In this document: positions 18,419 to 26,989 of the stretch, one piece after another | Numbering within the stretch: position 1 is the stretch's first letter | How the letters are laid out: each line of letters begins with the position of its first letter | Origin: Mycolicibacter algericus DSM 45454 | Lineage (GTDB): Bacteria; Actinomycetota; Actinomycetes; Mycobacteriales; Mycobacteriaceae | Length of the DNA: 64,000 nt | Direction: 5' to 3' | Assembly: GCF_002086455.1 (NCBI RefSeq) | Contig: NZ_MVHC01000005.1 | Span: forward strand, 94,001-158,000 | Position numbers and translations under genes: made by a program | Notes under the pieces: generated by a model | Seen by the model: the letters and a program-made list of their open reading frames with translations, nothing else | Databases searched by the model: none | Told to the model about the DNA's origin: nothing

Positions 18419-18468
18419 GACGATGCAGCGCGGAGCTTGCGGAGCGATGCTGAGGTGTGGCGCATGAG
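18419..18468 (+). repeat. Dispersed upstream element, copy 1 (GACGATGCAG...GAGCGATG...ATGAG)
   Basis: The short gap between the CoA-transferase stop and the next ATGAG start is filled by a sequence that shares GACGATGCAG, GAGCGATG and GCGC(C)ATGAG, in the same order, with the sequence before the XPB helicase gene (51399-51440, opposite strand). It supplies the ribosome-binding purines (TGAGG) for the gene it precedes. Mycobacteria carry many such small intergenic elements. Confidence 0.5.
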
Positions 18469-19636
18469 TCTCGACTTCGACATGGGGGCACGCGCCGGCG
18501 CGCTGCGAGGGCAGCTGCGCGAGCTGATCGAACAAGAGCTGCCGGAGCACTTCCCGGGCGCGTTCACCGATGATCCAGCCGATCTGGCTGCGGCGCAACG
18601 GTTCTGCCGGGTGCTCGCCGAGCGCGACCTGCTGTGCCTGTCCTGGCCGCAGCAGTTCGGCGGAGCGGACGCCTCGGTGTGGGAGCAGACCGTGGTCCGC
18701 GAGGAGATGTGGGCCCACCACGAACCCCGCGGGGCGCAGTACATGGGGGTCAACTGGGTCGGGCCGATAATCATGCGGCACGGCACCCCCGAACAGCAGC
18801 GCCGGCATCTGCCGCCGATCGCCGCCGGCGAGGTGATCTGGTGCCAGGGGTTCTCCGAGCCCGAAGCCGGCTCGGACCTGGCGTCGCTGCGTACCCACGC
18901 CCGCCGGGATGGCTCTGCTGGCTGGGTGATCAACGGCCAGAAGATCTGGACCTCCTACGCGACCATGGCGCAATGGTGTTTCCTGCTGGCCCGCACCACC
19001 CGCATCGGTGAAGGATCGGTCACCAAGAAACAGCAGGGCCTGACGGTGTTCCTGGTGCCGATGGACAACCCGGCGATCCAGGTCCGGCCGATCCGCACCA
19101 TGATGGGCCCGCACCATCTCAACGAGGTGTTCTTCGACGACCTGCGGGTGACCGACGCCGACGTGCTGGGCGACGTCGACGCGGGCTGGTCGATCGTGGC
19201 CGACGTGATGTCCTACGAACGCGTGGGCATCGCCCGCTACGCGCGCTGCGAACGACTGCTGGCCGCAGCGCCCGACGCACTCGGCGACCGCTGGGAGAGG
19301 TTGCCCGCCGAATTGACGGCGCGGTGGATGCGGATGCTCACGCACTGCCGGCGCGCCCGGCTGATGGCCTACCGGGTGGTTGCGCTGCAGGCCAGCGGGC
19401 GGATCACGCCGGGGGACGCGGCCGCCTACCGGATCGCGGTCACCCGGCTGGACCAGGAGAGCGCGGAGGTGCTGATGGAGATCGCCGCCGAAGCCCCGGC
19501 GGGACCGCGGGGGCAGTGGTTCCGCGCCGAGGTCGACGACCACTGGCGCTATTCGCAGGCCGCCACCGTCTCGTCGGGCAGCATCGAGATGCAGCGCATT
19601 CTGCTCTCCCGCGCGCTGTTGGCGGGGCCGCGATGA
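18464..19636 (+). CDS. Acyl-CoA dehydrogenase, FAD-binding alpha-type subunit (pair 1)
   Basis: A 390-residue acyl-CoA dehydrogenase with the FAD/substrate motif QGFSEPEAGSDLASLRTHARR (residues about 127-147). A glutamate in MSYERVGIAR sits at the helix-G position used as base by isovaleryl- and long-chain-type enzymes; the C-terminal YEGT base is replaced by SSGS. ATG 18464 is used because family similarity starts there and the dispersed element provides the RBS. It overlaps the next gene by 4 bp, an arrangement typical of alpha2beta2 dehydrogenases that act on bulky side chains. Confidence 0.88.
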   Translation: MSLDFDMGARAGALRGQLRELIEQELPEHFPGAFTDDPADLAAAQRFCRVLAERDLLCLSWPQQFGGADASVWEQTVVREEMWAHHEPRGAQYMGVNWVGPIIMRHGTPEQQRRHLPPIAAGEVIWCQGFSEPEAGSDLASLRTHARRDGSAGWVINGQKIWTSYATMAQWCFLLARTTRIGEGSVTKKQQGLTVFLVPMDNPAIQVRPIRTMMGPHHLNEVFFDDLRVTDADVLGDVDAGWSIVADVMSYERVGIARYARCERLLAAAPDALGDRWERLPAELTARWMRMLTHCRRARLMAYRVVALQASGRITPGDAAAYRIAVTRLDQESAEVLMEIAAEAPAGPRGQWFRAEVDDHWRYSQAATVSSGSIEMQRILLSRALLAGPR

Positions 19637-20559
19637 TCCTGGAACTCGGCGCGGACGCCGAAGAATACGGGCGGGCGGCACTGCGGGCGTTCGACGCGGC
19701 CGGCGGCGACGAGCTGGTGGTGCGCGCCGACGCCGACCCGGCAGTGCGCGACGAGCTGGTCTCCCCGGTGCTGCGTGGACTCGGCGCCTTCGACCTCAAG
19801 CCCCGTGCCGACGCCGACGAGCTCGAAGCCGCCGCGGCGTTGTGCCGCAGCGCCGGTTACTGGGCGCTGCCCTACCCGGTGGCCGAATGTCTTTCGGTGC
19901 CCGCCGATCTCGACGACCTCGATGTCCACGGCCTGATCGTGGTCGCCGACCACGCGCCGGCCGGGGCGGTGGCCGGGCTGTCGAAGCGGTGGGCCGCGGT
20001 CACGGCGGCCGGGGTGCGCAGCACGGCGGTGGCGCACCCGGCCGCCGGACCGGGGTTGGTCGCCGAGCTGACGCTGACCGAGATCGACACCGAGGGCGCC
20101 GATGACGTGGCACTGGCGCTGGCGCTGGGATGCTGGACGTTGCTGGGGATGCTGGACCGGGCGCTGGACCTCACGAAAGACCATGTGCGGCTGCGTGAAC
20201 AGTTCGGCCAGCCGCTGGCGAAGTTCCAGGGCGTGCAGTTCCAGCTGACCGATGCCGAAGTGGAACGCGCCGGGCTGGACATGCTGGCCAAGTACGCGCT
20301 GTGGAGCATCGCGACCGCACGTCCCGAAGCGGTCGACGACGCGCTGGCGCTGCGCTCGGCGGCGCTGGAAGCCGCCGACGTGGTGTTCCGGGTCTGTCAC
20401 CAACTGCACGGCGCCGTCGGGTTCTGCGACGAGACGGCACTGTCCTGGCTGTCGCGTTACAGCCAGCCGCTGCGCCGGCTGCCGTGGGGGCTCTCGGCCA
20501 CCCGCCAGCTGCTGGTCGAGCGCGCCGGCCGCACCGGGCTGACGGGACTCTACGCATGA
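19633..20559 (+). CDS. Acyl-CoA dehydrogenase, short beta-type subunit (pair 1)
   Basis: A 308-residue protein similar to acyl-CoA dehydrogenases only in the C-terminal helical domain (DLTKDHVRLREQFGQPLAKFQGVQFQLTD, residues about 176-204; HQLHGAVGFCDETALSWLSRY, about 256-276). The central TEP-GSGSD FAD motif is missing. This matches the non-catalytic or half-site partner in heteromeric FadE pairs such as those of steroid side-chain degradation. It starts inside the stop of the preceding alpha gene and overlaps the next by 4 bp, so co-translation with both is expected. Confidence 0.82.
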   Translation: MILELGADAEEYGRAALRAFDAAGGDELVVRADADPAVRDELVSPVLRGLGAFDLKPRADADELEAAAALCRSAGYWALPYPVAECLSVPADLDDLDVHGLIVVADHAPAGAVAGLSKRWAAVTAAGVRSTAVAHPAAGPGLVAELTLTEIDTEGADDVALALALGCWTLLGMLDRALDLTKDHVRLREQFGQPLAKFQGVQFQLTDAEVERAGLDMLAKYALWSIATARPEAVDDALALRSAALEAADVVFRVCHQLHGAVGFCDETALSWLSRYSQPLRRLPWGLSATRQLLVERAGRTGLTGLYA

Positions 20560-21779
20560 CGACGGGCTCCGGCGGTTCAGCGAGGTTCGACGCCGGAGAG
20601 GCGAAGCTGGAGCCGCCGTATCAACCTGCCGACTTCCGCGCCCGGGTACGCCAGTGGTGCGCCGACAACATCCCGGCGGACTGGCGCCGCACCCAGACCG
20701 GGGTCAGCGAGGCCGAGTTCGTCGACTTCCAGCGCCGCTGGTTCGCCACGCTGCACTCTGCCGGGTTCGCCGTGCCGCACTGGCCGCGCGAATGGGGCGG
20801 CGGCATGTCGGTGGCCGACCAGGCCGTGCTGTACCAGGAGCTGGCCGCCCACGACGCGCCGCGGCTGGTGCTGGCATTCGTCGGCATCCACCACGCGGCG
20901 GCCACCCTGCTGGCAGCGGGCACCGAGGAGCAGCGCCGCCGGCACCTGCCGGGCATCCTCGACGGCGAGATCTGGGTGCAGGGGTTCTCCGAGCCCGAGG
21001 CCGGCTCCGATTTGGCGTCGCTGCGCACCACCGCGCGCCGGGTGGGGGACGGCTACCTGGTCAATGGCCAGAAGCTGTGGGCCAGCGGCGCCAGTCACGC
21101 CCAGTGGTGCCTGCTGCTGGCCCGCACCGACCCGGAGGCCCCCAAACGTAAAGGGATCTCCTACTTCCTGCTCGACATGGCCACCCCCGGAGTGCAGGTG
21201 CGCCCGATCCGCAACGCCGTCGGCGATCAGCACTTCTGCGAGATCTTCCTCGACGACGTGGTGATCCCGGCGGCGAACCTGATCGGGGCCGAGAACACCG
21301 GCTGGCAGGTGGCGCAGGCGACGCTGGGCGCCGAACGCGGCATGACCATGCTCGAATTGGCCGAGCGGCTGGGCTGCGCGGGCTTTCGCTGGCTGGTGCA
21401 GGCCGCGCCGAGCGACGACCCGGTGGTGGCCGACAAGTTGGCGCAGTTGGAAACCGAGATCACCGGCCTGCGGGCGATGTGCCGACAGCTGGTGGCCGAC
21501 GTCGAGGCCGGCACGGCCGGACCCGCCGACGCCTCGATCGTGAAGCTCTACTACAGCGAGCTATTGCAGCGGCTGACCGACTTCGGCGCCGAGATCGGCG
21601 GTTTGGCCGCGCACACCGCACTGACCAAACCCCTGTCCAGCGGCTGGGAGTCGGGTTCCTGGGTGCTCGATTTCATCGGCTCCTGGGAGTGGACCATCCC
21701 CGGCGGCTCCAGCGAGATCCAGCGCACCATCATCGGCGAACGCGGCCTGGGCTTGCCGCGAGAACCGAGCCTGCCGTGA
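20556..21779 (+). CDS. Acyl-CoA dehydrogenase, alpha-type subunit (pair 2), with a repeat-encoded N-terminus
   Basis: A 407-residue acyl-CoA dehydrogenase. QGFSEPEAGSDLASLRTTARR (residues about 145-165) marks the FAD site, and LGAERGMTMLELAERLG holds the helix-G glutamate. Residues about 6-23 (GGSARFDAGEAKLEPPYQ) do not belong to the family: they are encoded by a 56-bp dispersed repeat (20571-20626) also found inside two other genes here. The start overlaps the previous stop by 4 bp. The insertion lies just after the initiation codon, where the fold tolerates extra residues. Confidence 0.88.
   Translation: MTTGSGGSARFDAGEAKLEPPYQPADFRARVRQWCADNIPADWRRTQTGVSEAEFVDFQRRWFATLHSAGFAVPHWPREWGGGMSVADQAVLYQELAAHDAPRLVLAFVGIHHAAATLLAAGTEEQRRRHLPGILDGEIWVQGFSEPEAGSDLASLRTTARRVGDGYLVNGQKLWASGASHAQWCLLLARTDPEAPKRKGISYFLLDMATPGVQVRPIRNAVGDQHFCEIFLDDVVIPAANLIGAENTGWQVAQATLGAERGMTMLELAERLGCAGFRWLVQAAPSDDPVVADKLAQLETEITGLRAMCRQLVADVEAGTAGPADASIVKLYYSELLQRLTDFGAEIGGLAAHTALTKPLSSGWESGSWVLDFIGSWEWTIPGGSSEIQRTIIGERGLGLPREPSLP
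20571..20626 (+). repeat. Dispersed 56-bp in-frame repeat, copy C
   Basis: It begins GGCGGTTCAGCGAGG, has the core GGAGAGGCGAAGCTGG and ends CCGCCGTATCAACC. It matches the copies at 34108-34163 and 36389-36444 at about 50 of 56 positions. In this gene it is read in the sense that gives GGSARFDAGEAKLEPPYQP, at the extreme N-terminus of an acyl-CoA dehydrogenase. It has diverged more than the other two, suggesting an older insertion. Confidence 0.85.
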
Positions 21780-22786
21780 CCACAACCGATTTCGCCGAAC
21801 TGCACGACGACCTTCGGGCCGTCGCCGCCGATGTGCTGGGCCGCGGCCGCGCCGTCGACTGGCCCACCATTGCCGACGTCGGCTGGGTCGGACTGGAGGT
21901 TCCCGAGGCCTTCGGCGGGGCCGGTGCGACGTTCGCCGAGGTCGCCGTGGTCTGCGAAGAACTGGGAAGGGCCGCCGTCGCCGCCGACTACCTCGGTAGC
22001 GCGGTGCTCACGGTGGGCGTGCTGAACACGCTGCAGCACAGTGCGGTTCGTGACCGATTGCTGACCGATGTCACCGCCGGCACGACACGGGTCGCCACCG
22101 TGATGGGTGGCTTCACCCTGGCCGCCGACGGGCGACTGTCCGGACGTGCCGACTTCGTTCCCGACGCCGACGGCGCCGATTTGCTGCTGGTGCTGGCCAC
22201 CGACCACACCGGCGCCGAGGTCGCCGTGGCCACCGACCTGCTCGCCGTCACTGCGCAGCCGGTGCTCGACCAGACTCGCCGGGTCGCCGCCGTGATCGCC
22301 GAGGGCGTGCGGGTGGCCGAGCCGTTGCGGTTCACCGGGAACCCCCGCTCGGTGCGAAACCGGGCGGCCGTCGCGGTGGCCTGCGACAGCCTCGGTTTGG
22401 CCGAGGCCATGCTGGCCGCCACCGTGTCGTATGCGCAGACCCGCCACCAGTTCGGCCGTCCCATCGGCTCCTTCCAGGCCGTCAAGCACGCATGCGCGGA
22501 CATGCTGGTGACGGTCTCGGTGGCCCGCGCCCTGGTGCGCGAGGCTGTCGACGCGGTGGCCACCACCGGCTTCGATGGCTCCGAGGCCGATGTCGCGGTG
22601 GCCATGGCGAAGTCGTATGCCTGCGGCGGCGCGGTCGAGGTCGTCGGCAAGGCGCTGCAGCTGCACGGCGGGATCGGCTACACGTGGGAGAGCGGCATCC
22701 ACGTCTATCTGAAACGCGCCGTGTTCAACCGGTCGCTGTTCGGGTCACCGGCAGCGCACCGCCGACATCTCGCTCAACGGTATTAA
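21776..22786 (+). CDS. Acyl-CoA dehydrogenase, beta-type subunit (pair 2)
   Basis: A 336-residue acyl-CoA dehydrogenase-like protein without the TEP-GSGSD FAD motif. It has an N-terminal domain with GWVGLEVPEAFGGAGATFAEVAVVCEELG (residues about 35-63) and the C-terminal TRHQFGRPIGSFQAVKHACADM and HGGIGYTWESGIHVYLKRA stretches. It is the likely partner of the alpha subunit encoded immediately upstream (GTG start overlapping by 4 bp). Together the four overlapping genes give two alpha/beta dehydrogenases, perhaps for successive oxidation steps. Confidence 0.85.
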   Translation: MTTTDFAELHDDLRAVAADVLGRGRAVDWPTIADVGWVGLEVPEAFGGAGATFAEVAVVCEELGRAAVAADYLGSAVLTVGVLNTLQHSAVRDRLLTDVTAGTTRVATVMGGFTLAADGRLSGRADFVPDADGADLLLVLATDHTGAEVAVATDLLAVTAQPVLDQTRRVAAVIAEGVRVAEPLRFTGNPRSVRNRAAVAVACDSLGLAEAMLAATVSYAQTRHQFGRPIGSFQAVKHACADMLVTVSVARALVREAVDAVATTGFDGSEADVAVAMAKSYACGGAVEVVGKALQLHGGIGYTWESGIHVYLKRAVFNRSLFGSPAAHRRHLAQRY

Positions 22787-22810
22787 CAAGTCAAGCAAGG
22801 AGTTTCGACT

Positions 22811-24517
22811 GTGGGTGTGCCCGTATATCGCCGGATCCTGGAGTTGTTCGAGGCCGAGGGCGTCAACACGCTGTTCGGCATCCCCGACCCCAACTTCGTG
22901 CACATGTTCGTCGAGGCCGAACAGCGCGGTTGGTCGGTGGTGGCGCCGCACCACGAGGAGAGCGCCGGGTTCATGGCCGAGGCGGCGTCGCGGATGACCG
23001 GGGCGCCCGGACTGTGCATCGGCACCCTGGGGCCCGGCGTGGCCAACATCGCCGGGGCGATGATGTGCGCCAAGGTGGAGAACTCCCCGGTGGTGTTCCT
23101 GGGCGGGCAGCGGGCCCGCATCACCGAGCGGCGAGTGCGGCGCGGGCGTATCCAATTCGTCCGCCAGGAAGAGCTTTTCGCGCCGTCGGTGAAGTACAGT
23201 GCGTCGATCGAGTACGCCGACCAGACCGATGAGATCGTGCACGAGGCGATCCGGCGGGCCCTGTCGGGCACGCCGGGCCCGGCCTATATCGAATACCCGT
23301 CGCACGTGATCCTCGATGAGCTCGATGTCGCCGGCCCGCCGGAGCCGCACCGCTACCGGCTGGTCAACCAGCGGGCCGGGGCGGCCGAGGTCGCCGAAGC
23401 AGCCGAGATCATCCGCAACGCGGCGAATCCGGTGCTGCTGGTGGGGCACGGGGTACACACCTCGCGCAGCGCGGCGGCGGTGCGCGAGCTCGCCGAACTG
23501 ATGGCGTGCCCGGTGATCCAGACCTCCGGCGGCACCGCGTTCATCCCCGGTCTGGAAGACCGCACCTTCCCCTACGGGTTCTCCCAATCGGCGGTCGAGG
23601 CGGTGGTGGCCTCCGACGTCTGTGTGGCGCTGGGCACCGAACTGGGCGAGCCGGTGCACTACGGCACCACCCGGCACTGGGCGGCCAAGAACGCCGAGCG
23701 CAAATGGATCTACGTCGAGCAGGACCCGATGGCGATCGGGGTGAACCGGCCCATCGACGTGCCGCTGGTGGGCGATCTGCGTGGCGTGGTACCCCAACTC
23801 GTGGCGGCACTCAAGCAGACCCCGCGCACCGCGCCGGCCGAGCTGGACCGCTGGATCAAACAGGACGCCGAGCAGCTCGCCGAGCTGGCCGAGACCGCAC
23901 CGACCGGGCGCAGCCCGGTGCACCCGGCACGCTACGTGGTCGAGGCCACCAAAGCGTTCCCCGCCGACGGCATCATGGTGCGCGACGGCGGCGCCACCGT
24001 CATCTTCCAGTGGACCTATTCACAGGCCAAACCGCACGACGTGATGTGGAACCAGAACTTCGGCCACCTGGGCACCGGCCTGCCGTACGCGGTGGGCGCC
24101 TCGGTCGCCGAGGGCGGCAAGCGGCCGGTGATGCTGCTGACTAGCGACTCGGCGTTCCTGTTCCACATCGCCGAGCTGGAGACCGCCGCCCGGCTGAAGC
24201 TGCCGCTGGTCTGCGTGGTCGGGGTGGACCACCAGTGGGGCCTGGAAGTCGGGGTGTACAAGCGCACGTTCGACCAGCCCTCGCCGCAGCCGGGGGTGCA
24301 CTGGAGCAAGGACGTCCGGTTCGACAAGATCGCCGAGGGCATGGGCTGCCACGGCGAGTACGTGCAAGACGAGACGGAGATCGGGCCGGCGATCAAGCGG
24401 GCCTACGCGGCGGGCGGGACCGCGGTCATCCACGTGTGCATCGACCCCAAGGCCAACTCGGAGGAGATGCCCAATTACGCCGAGTTCCGCACCTGGTACG
24501 CCGAAGGAACCCAATGA
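22811..24517 (+). CDS. Thiamine-diphosphate enzyme (acetolactate synthase/2-hydroxyacyl-CoA lyase superfamily) with altered cofactor motif
   Basis: A 568-residue ThDP enzyme with three domains. The activating glutamate is Glu49 in APHHEESAGFMAEAA, and a central Rossmann-like domain follows (VLLVGHGVHTSRSA). The C-terminal ThDP domain has TSDSAF...VVGVDHQWG (Asp446 to Asp473) where the canonical motif is GDGS...NN, so the metal-ligand Asn is Asp and both glycines are changed. Pyruvate-type, oxalyl-CoA-decarboxylase-type or 2-hydroxyacyl-CoA-lyase chemistry are options; the surrounding acyl-CoA genes favour C-C cleavage of an acyl-CoA. GTG 22811 is supported by AAGGAG 8 bp upstream. Confidence 0.82.
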   Translation: MGVPVYRRILELFEAEGVNTLFGIPDPNFVHMFVEAEQRGWSVVAPHHEESAGFMAEAASRMTGAPGLCIGTLGPGVANIAGAMMCAKVENSPVVFLGGQRARITERRVRRGRIQFVRQEELFAPSVKYSASIEYADQTDEIVHEAIRRALSGTPGPAYIEYPSHVILDELDVAGPPEPHRYRLVNQRAGAAEVAEAAEIIRNAANPVLLVGHGVHTSRSAAAVRELAELMACPVIQTSGGTAFIPGLEDRTFPYGFSQSAVEAVVASDVCVALGTELGEPVHYGTTRHWAAKNAERKWIYVEQDPMAIGVNRPIDVPLVGDLRGVVPQLVAALKQTPRTAPAELDRWIKQDAEQLAELAETAPTGRSPVHPARYVVEATKAFPADGIMVRDGGATVIFQWTYSQAKPHDVMWNQNFGHLGTGLPYAVGASVAEGGKRPVMLLTSDSAFLFHIAELETAARLKLPLVCVVGVDHQWGLEVGVYKRTFDQPSPQPGVHWSKDVRFDKIAEGMGCHGEYVQDETEIGPAIKRAYAAGGTAVIHVCIDPKANSEEMPNYAEFRTWYAEGTQ

Positions 24518-24518
24518 G

Positions 24519-24535
24519 TGAGAATGTTATTCTCA
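24519..24535. promoter_or_regulatory. Perfect palindromic operator TGAGAATGTTATTCTCA
   Basis: A perfect 7-3-7 palindrome one base after the stop of the ThDP gene and 49 bp before the next start. It marks a new promoter within an otherwise continuous gene row. Related 17-mers with the same spacing lie at 1758, 8156 and 34528, each before an acyl-CoA gene, which suggests one repressor controlling all of them. The motif is not the KstR or KstR2 box. Confidence 0.65.
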
Positions 24536-24584
24536 TTTCCGGCTAACGCATATCCCTGAGTGCAGCGACGAGCTGGAGGAGACC

Positions 24585-25775
24585 ATGCCCGAAGGAATGA
24601 GCTTCGAGCTGACCGAGGACCAGCAGCTGATCCGGCAGTCGGTCGCCGAGCTGGCGTCCAAGTTCGACGACCACTACTGGATGAGCAAGGACCAGGCGCA
24701 CGAATTCCCGCAGGAGTTCTACGACGCCATCGCCGGCGGCGGCTGGCTGGGCATGACCATCCCCGAGGCGTACGGCGGCCACGGACTGGGTATCACCGAG
24801 GCCACCATCCTGGCCGAGGAAGTGGCGCGTTCCGGCGGTGGCATGAACGCCGCCAGCGCCATCCACATGTCGATCTTCGGGATGCAGCCGGTGGTGGTGT
24901 TCGGCTCCGATGAGATGAAGGCCGAAACCCTGCCGCGCATCGTCAGCGGCGATCTGCACGTGTGCTTCGGCGTCACCGAACCGACCGCGGGACTCGATAC
25001 GTCACGTATCACCACGTTCGCCAAGCGGGACGGCAGCGATTATGTGGTCAACGGCCGCAAGGTGTGGATCTCCAAGGCCATCGAGTCCGAGAAGATCCTG
25101 CTGCTGACCCGCACCGAGTCCCGCGACGACGTGGAAAAGCGAGGGGGCAAACCCACCGAGGGCCTCACGCTGTTCCTCACCGATATCGACCGCGACCACA
25201 CCGACATCCGGCCGATCCCCAAGATGGGCCGAAATGCGGTGTCCTCCAACGAGGTCTTCATCGACGACCTGCGGGTACCGGCCGAACACCGGATCGGCGA
25301 AGAGGGCAAGGGCTTCTCCTACATCCTGCACGGGCTCAACCCGGAGCGCATGCTGATCGCCGCCGAGGCGCTCGGCATCGGCCGGGTCGCGCTGGACCGC
25401 GCGGTCAAGTACGCCAACGAGCGCGTGGTGTTCGACCGGCCGATCGGCATGAACCAGGGCATCCAGTTCCCGCTCGCCGACTCGCTGGCCCGCCTGGACG
25501 CCGCCGAGTTGATCCTGCGCAAGGCCACCTGGCTCTACGACAACGGCAAGTCCTGCGGTCGTGAAGCCAACATGGCCAAATATCTGTGTGCCGACGCCGG
25601 TTTCGCGGCGGCCGACCGCGCTTTGCAGACCCACGGCGGGATGGGCTACTCGGAGGAGTACAACATCTCCCGGTTCTTCCGGGAGTCCCGGTTGATGAAG
25701 ATCGCCCCGGTCAGCCAGGAGATGATCCTGAACTTCCTCGGCTCGCACGTGCTCGGGATGCCGAGGAGCTACTGA
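24585..25775 (+). CDS. Acyl-CoA dehydrogenase
   Basis: A 396-residue single-chain acyl-CoA dehydrogenase. Features in order: N-terminal helices, GGWLGMTIPEAYGGHGLG (about 52-69), FAD motif VCFGVTEPTAGLDTSRI (about 127-143), helix-G glutamate in LNPERMLIAAEALGIG (about 256-271), ANERVVFDRPIG (about 285) and HGGMGYSEEYNISRFFRE near the C-terminus. Glu in PERM takes the isovaleryl-CoA-dehydrogenase base position; the C-terminal base is missing (IAPVSQEM). The start follows GGAGGA by 5 bp. First gene of a five-gene operon under the 24519 operator. Confidence 0.92.
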   Translation: MPEGMSFELTEDQQLIRQSVAELASKFDDHYWMSKDQAHEFPQEFYDAIAGGGWLGMTIPEAYGGHGLGITEATILAEEVARSGGGMNAASAIHMSIFGMQPVVVFGSDEMKAETLPRIVSGDLHVCFGVTEPTAGLDTSRITTFAKRDGSDYVVNGRKVWISKAIESEKILLLTRTESRDDVEKRGGKPTEGLTLFLTDIDRDHTDIRPIPKMGRNAVSSNEVFIDDLRVPAEHRIGEEGKGFSYILHGLNPERMLIAAEALGIGRVALDRAVKYANERVVFDRPIGMNQGIQFPLADSLARLDAAELILRKATWLYDNGKSCGREANMAKYLCADAGFAAADRALQTHGGMGYSEEYNISRFFRESRLMKIAPVSQEMILNFLGSHVLGMPRSY

Positions 25776-26989
25776 TGACCGCACCGCTGGCCGGTGTCAC
25801 GGTGGTGGCCCTGGAGCAGGCGGTGTCCGCCCCGATGTGCACCCGCGCGCTGGCCGACTTCGGTGCGCGGGTGATCAAGGTGGAGAACCCCGACGGCGGC
25901 GACTTCGCCCGCTACTACGACGACGTGGTCGGTGGTCCCGGAGGCCAGGCGGCACACTTCGTCTGGGTCAACCGCGGCAAACAGTCGGTCACCCTGGATC
26001 TCAAAAGCGAGGCGGGACGCGAGGTGCTGCACCGGCTACTGGACACCGCCGACGTGCTGGTCTCCAATCTCGCACCGGGCGCCACCGCGCGGCTGGGGCT
26101 GTCGGCAACGGACATGGCAACCCGGCACCCGAACGTGATCGCCGTGGAGATCGACGGCTACGGCAGCGGCGGACCGCTGTCGCACAAGCGGGCCTACGAC
26201 CTGCTGGTGCAGGCCGAGTCCGGGGTGTGTTCGGTGACCGGCCGGCCGGGGGAGCCGGCCAAGCCCGGGCCGCCGGTGGCGGACGTGACCAGCGGCCTGT
26301 ACTCGGCGCTGTCGATCATGGCGCTGCTGATCGGTCGCAAGGGTGCGGGCAGCGATGAGCCGGCGCCGTCGGTGACCGTCAGCCTGTTCGACACCATGGC
26401 CGAGATGATGGGCTATCACCTGACCTATGCGCGGCACTCCGGCATCGAGCAGCAGCCGCTGGGCATGAGCTCACCGGCCGTGGCACCCTACGGCGCGTAT
26501 GCGACCGCCGACGGGCACACCGTGGTGCTGGGCACCACCAACGACCGGGAGTGGCAGCGGCTGGCCCGCGAGCTGCTGGGCCGCGACGACCTGGCCGACG
26601 ACCCGCGCTTCGCCGGCAACGCCGACCGGGTGGCGAACCGGGCGATCCTGGACGAGGCGATCGGCCAGTGGTGCGCCCGCCACGACCTGGCCAAGATCCA
26701 GCACGCAGCCGATGCCGCCGGAATCGGCAACGCCCGCTACAACACCGCCGGCGATGTGCTGGCACACCCGCAGCTGTCCGAGCGCGACCGGTGGCGCTCG
26801 ATCGACACCCCGGCCGGGCCGATCCCGTCGTTGCTGCCGCCGCCGGTGATCGCCGGCTTCGAGCCGCCGATGGGGCCGGTGCCGGCCCTCGGCGAGCACA
26901 CCGAGGCGGTGCTGGGCGAACTGGGTTTCACCGACACCGAGATCGCCGAGCTGCGCGGCCAGCGGGCGATCGGGCAGGCTGGCAGCTGA
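25775..26989 (+). CDS. Type III CoA-transferase (CaiB/BaiF family)
   Basis: A 404-residue family III CoA-transferase. GVTVVALEQAVSAPMCTRALADFGARVIK (residues 7-35) gives the family start, VNRGKQSVTLDLKSE the second signature, and Asp170 in PVADVTSGLYSALSIM the predicted catalytic aspartate. The ATG overlaps the dehydrogenase stop (TGATG), and the stop overlaps the next ATG. It would transfer CoA to the acid that feeds this operon or recycle CoA from a product acid. Confidence 0.92.
   Translation: MTAPLAGVTVVALEQAVSAPMCTRALADFGARVIKVENPDGGDFARYYDDVVGGPGGQAAHFVWVNRGKQSVTLDLKSEAGREVLHRLLDTADVLVSNLAPGATARLGLSATDMATRHPNVIAVEIDGYGSGGPLSHKRAYDLLVQAESGVCSVTGRPGEPAKPGPPVADVTSGLYSALSIMALLIGRKGAGSDEPAPSVTVSLFDTMAEMMGYHLTYARHSGIEQQPLGMSSPAVAPYGAYATADGHTVVLGTTNDREWQRLARELLGRDDLADDPRFAGNADRVANRAILDEAIGQWCARHDLAKIQHAADAAGIGNARYNTAGDVLAHPQLSERDRWRSIDTPAGPIPSLLPPPVIAGFEPPMGPVPALGEHTEAVLGELGFTDTEIAELRGQRAIGQAGS

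Noticed and set aside
22811..24517. Housekeeping acetolactate synthase large subunit
   Set aside because: The ThDP motif is altered, no small regulatory subunit gene follows, and the context is acyl-CoA catabolism.
24519..24535. KstR or KstR2 steroid operator
   Set aside because: The palindrome lacks the AAC-GTT core of KstR and the CAAG-CTTG core of KstR2; no match to other known mycobacterial boxes could be claimed.
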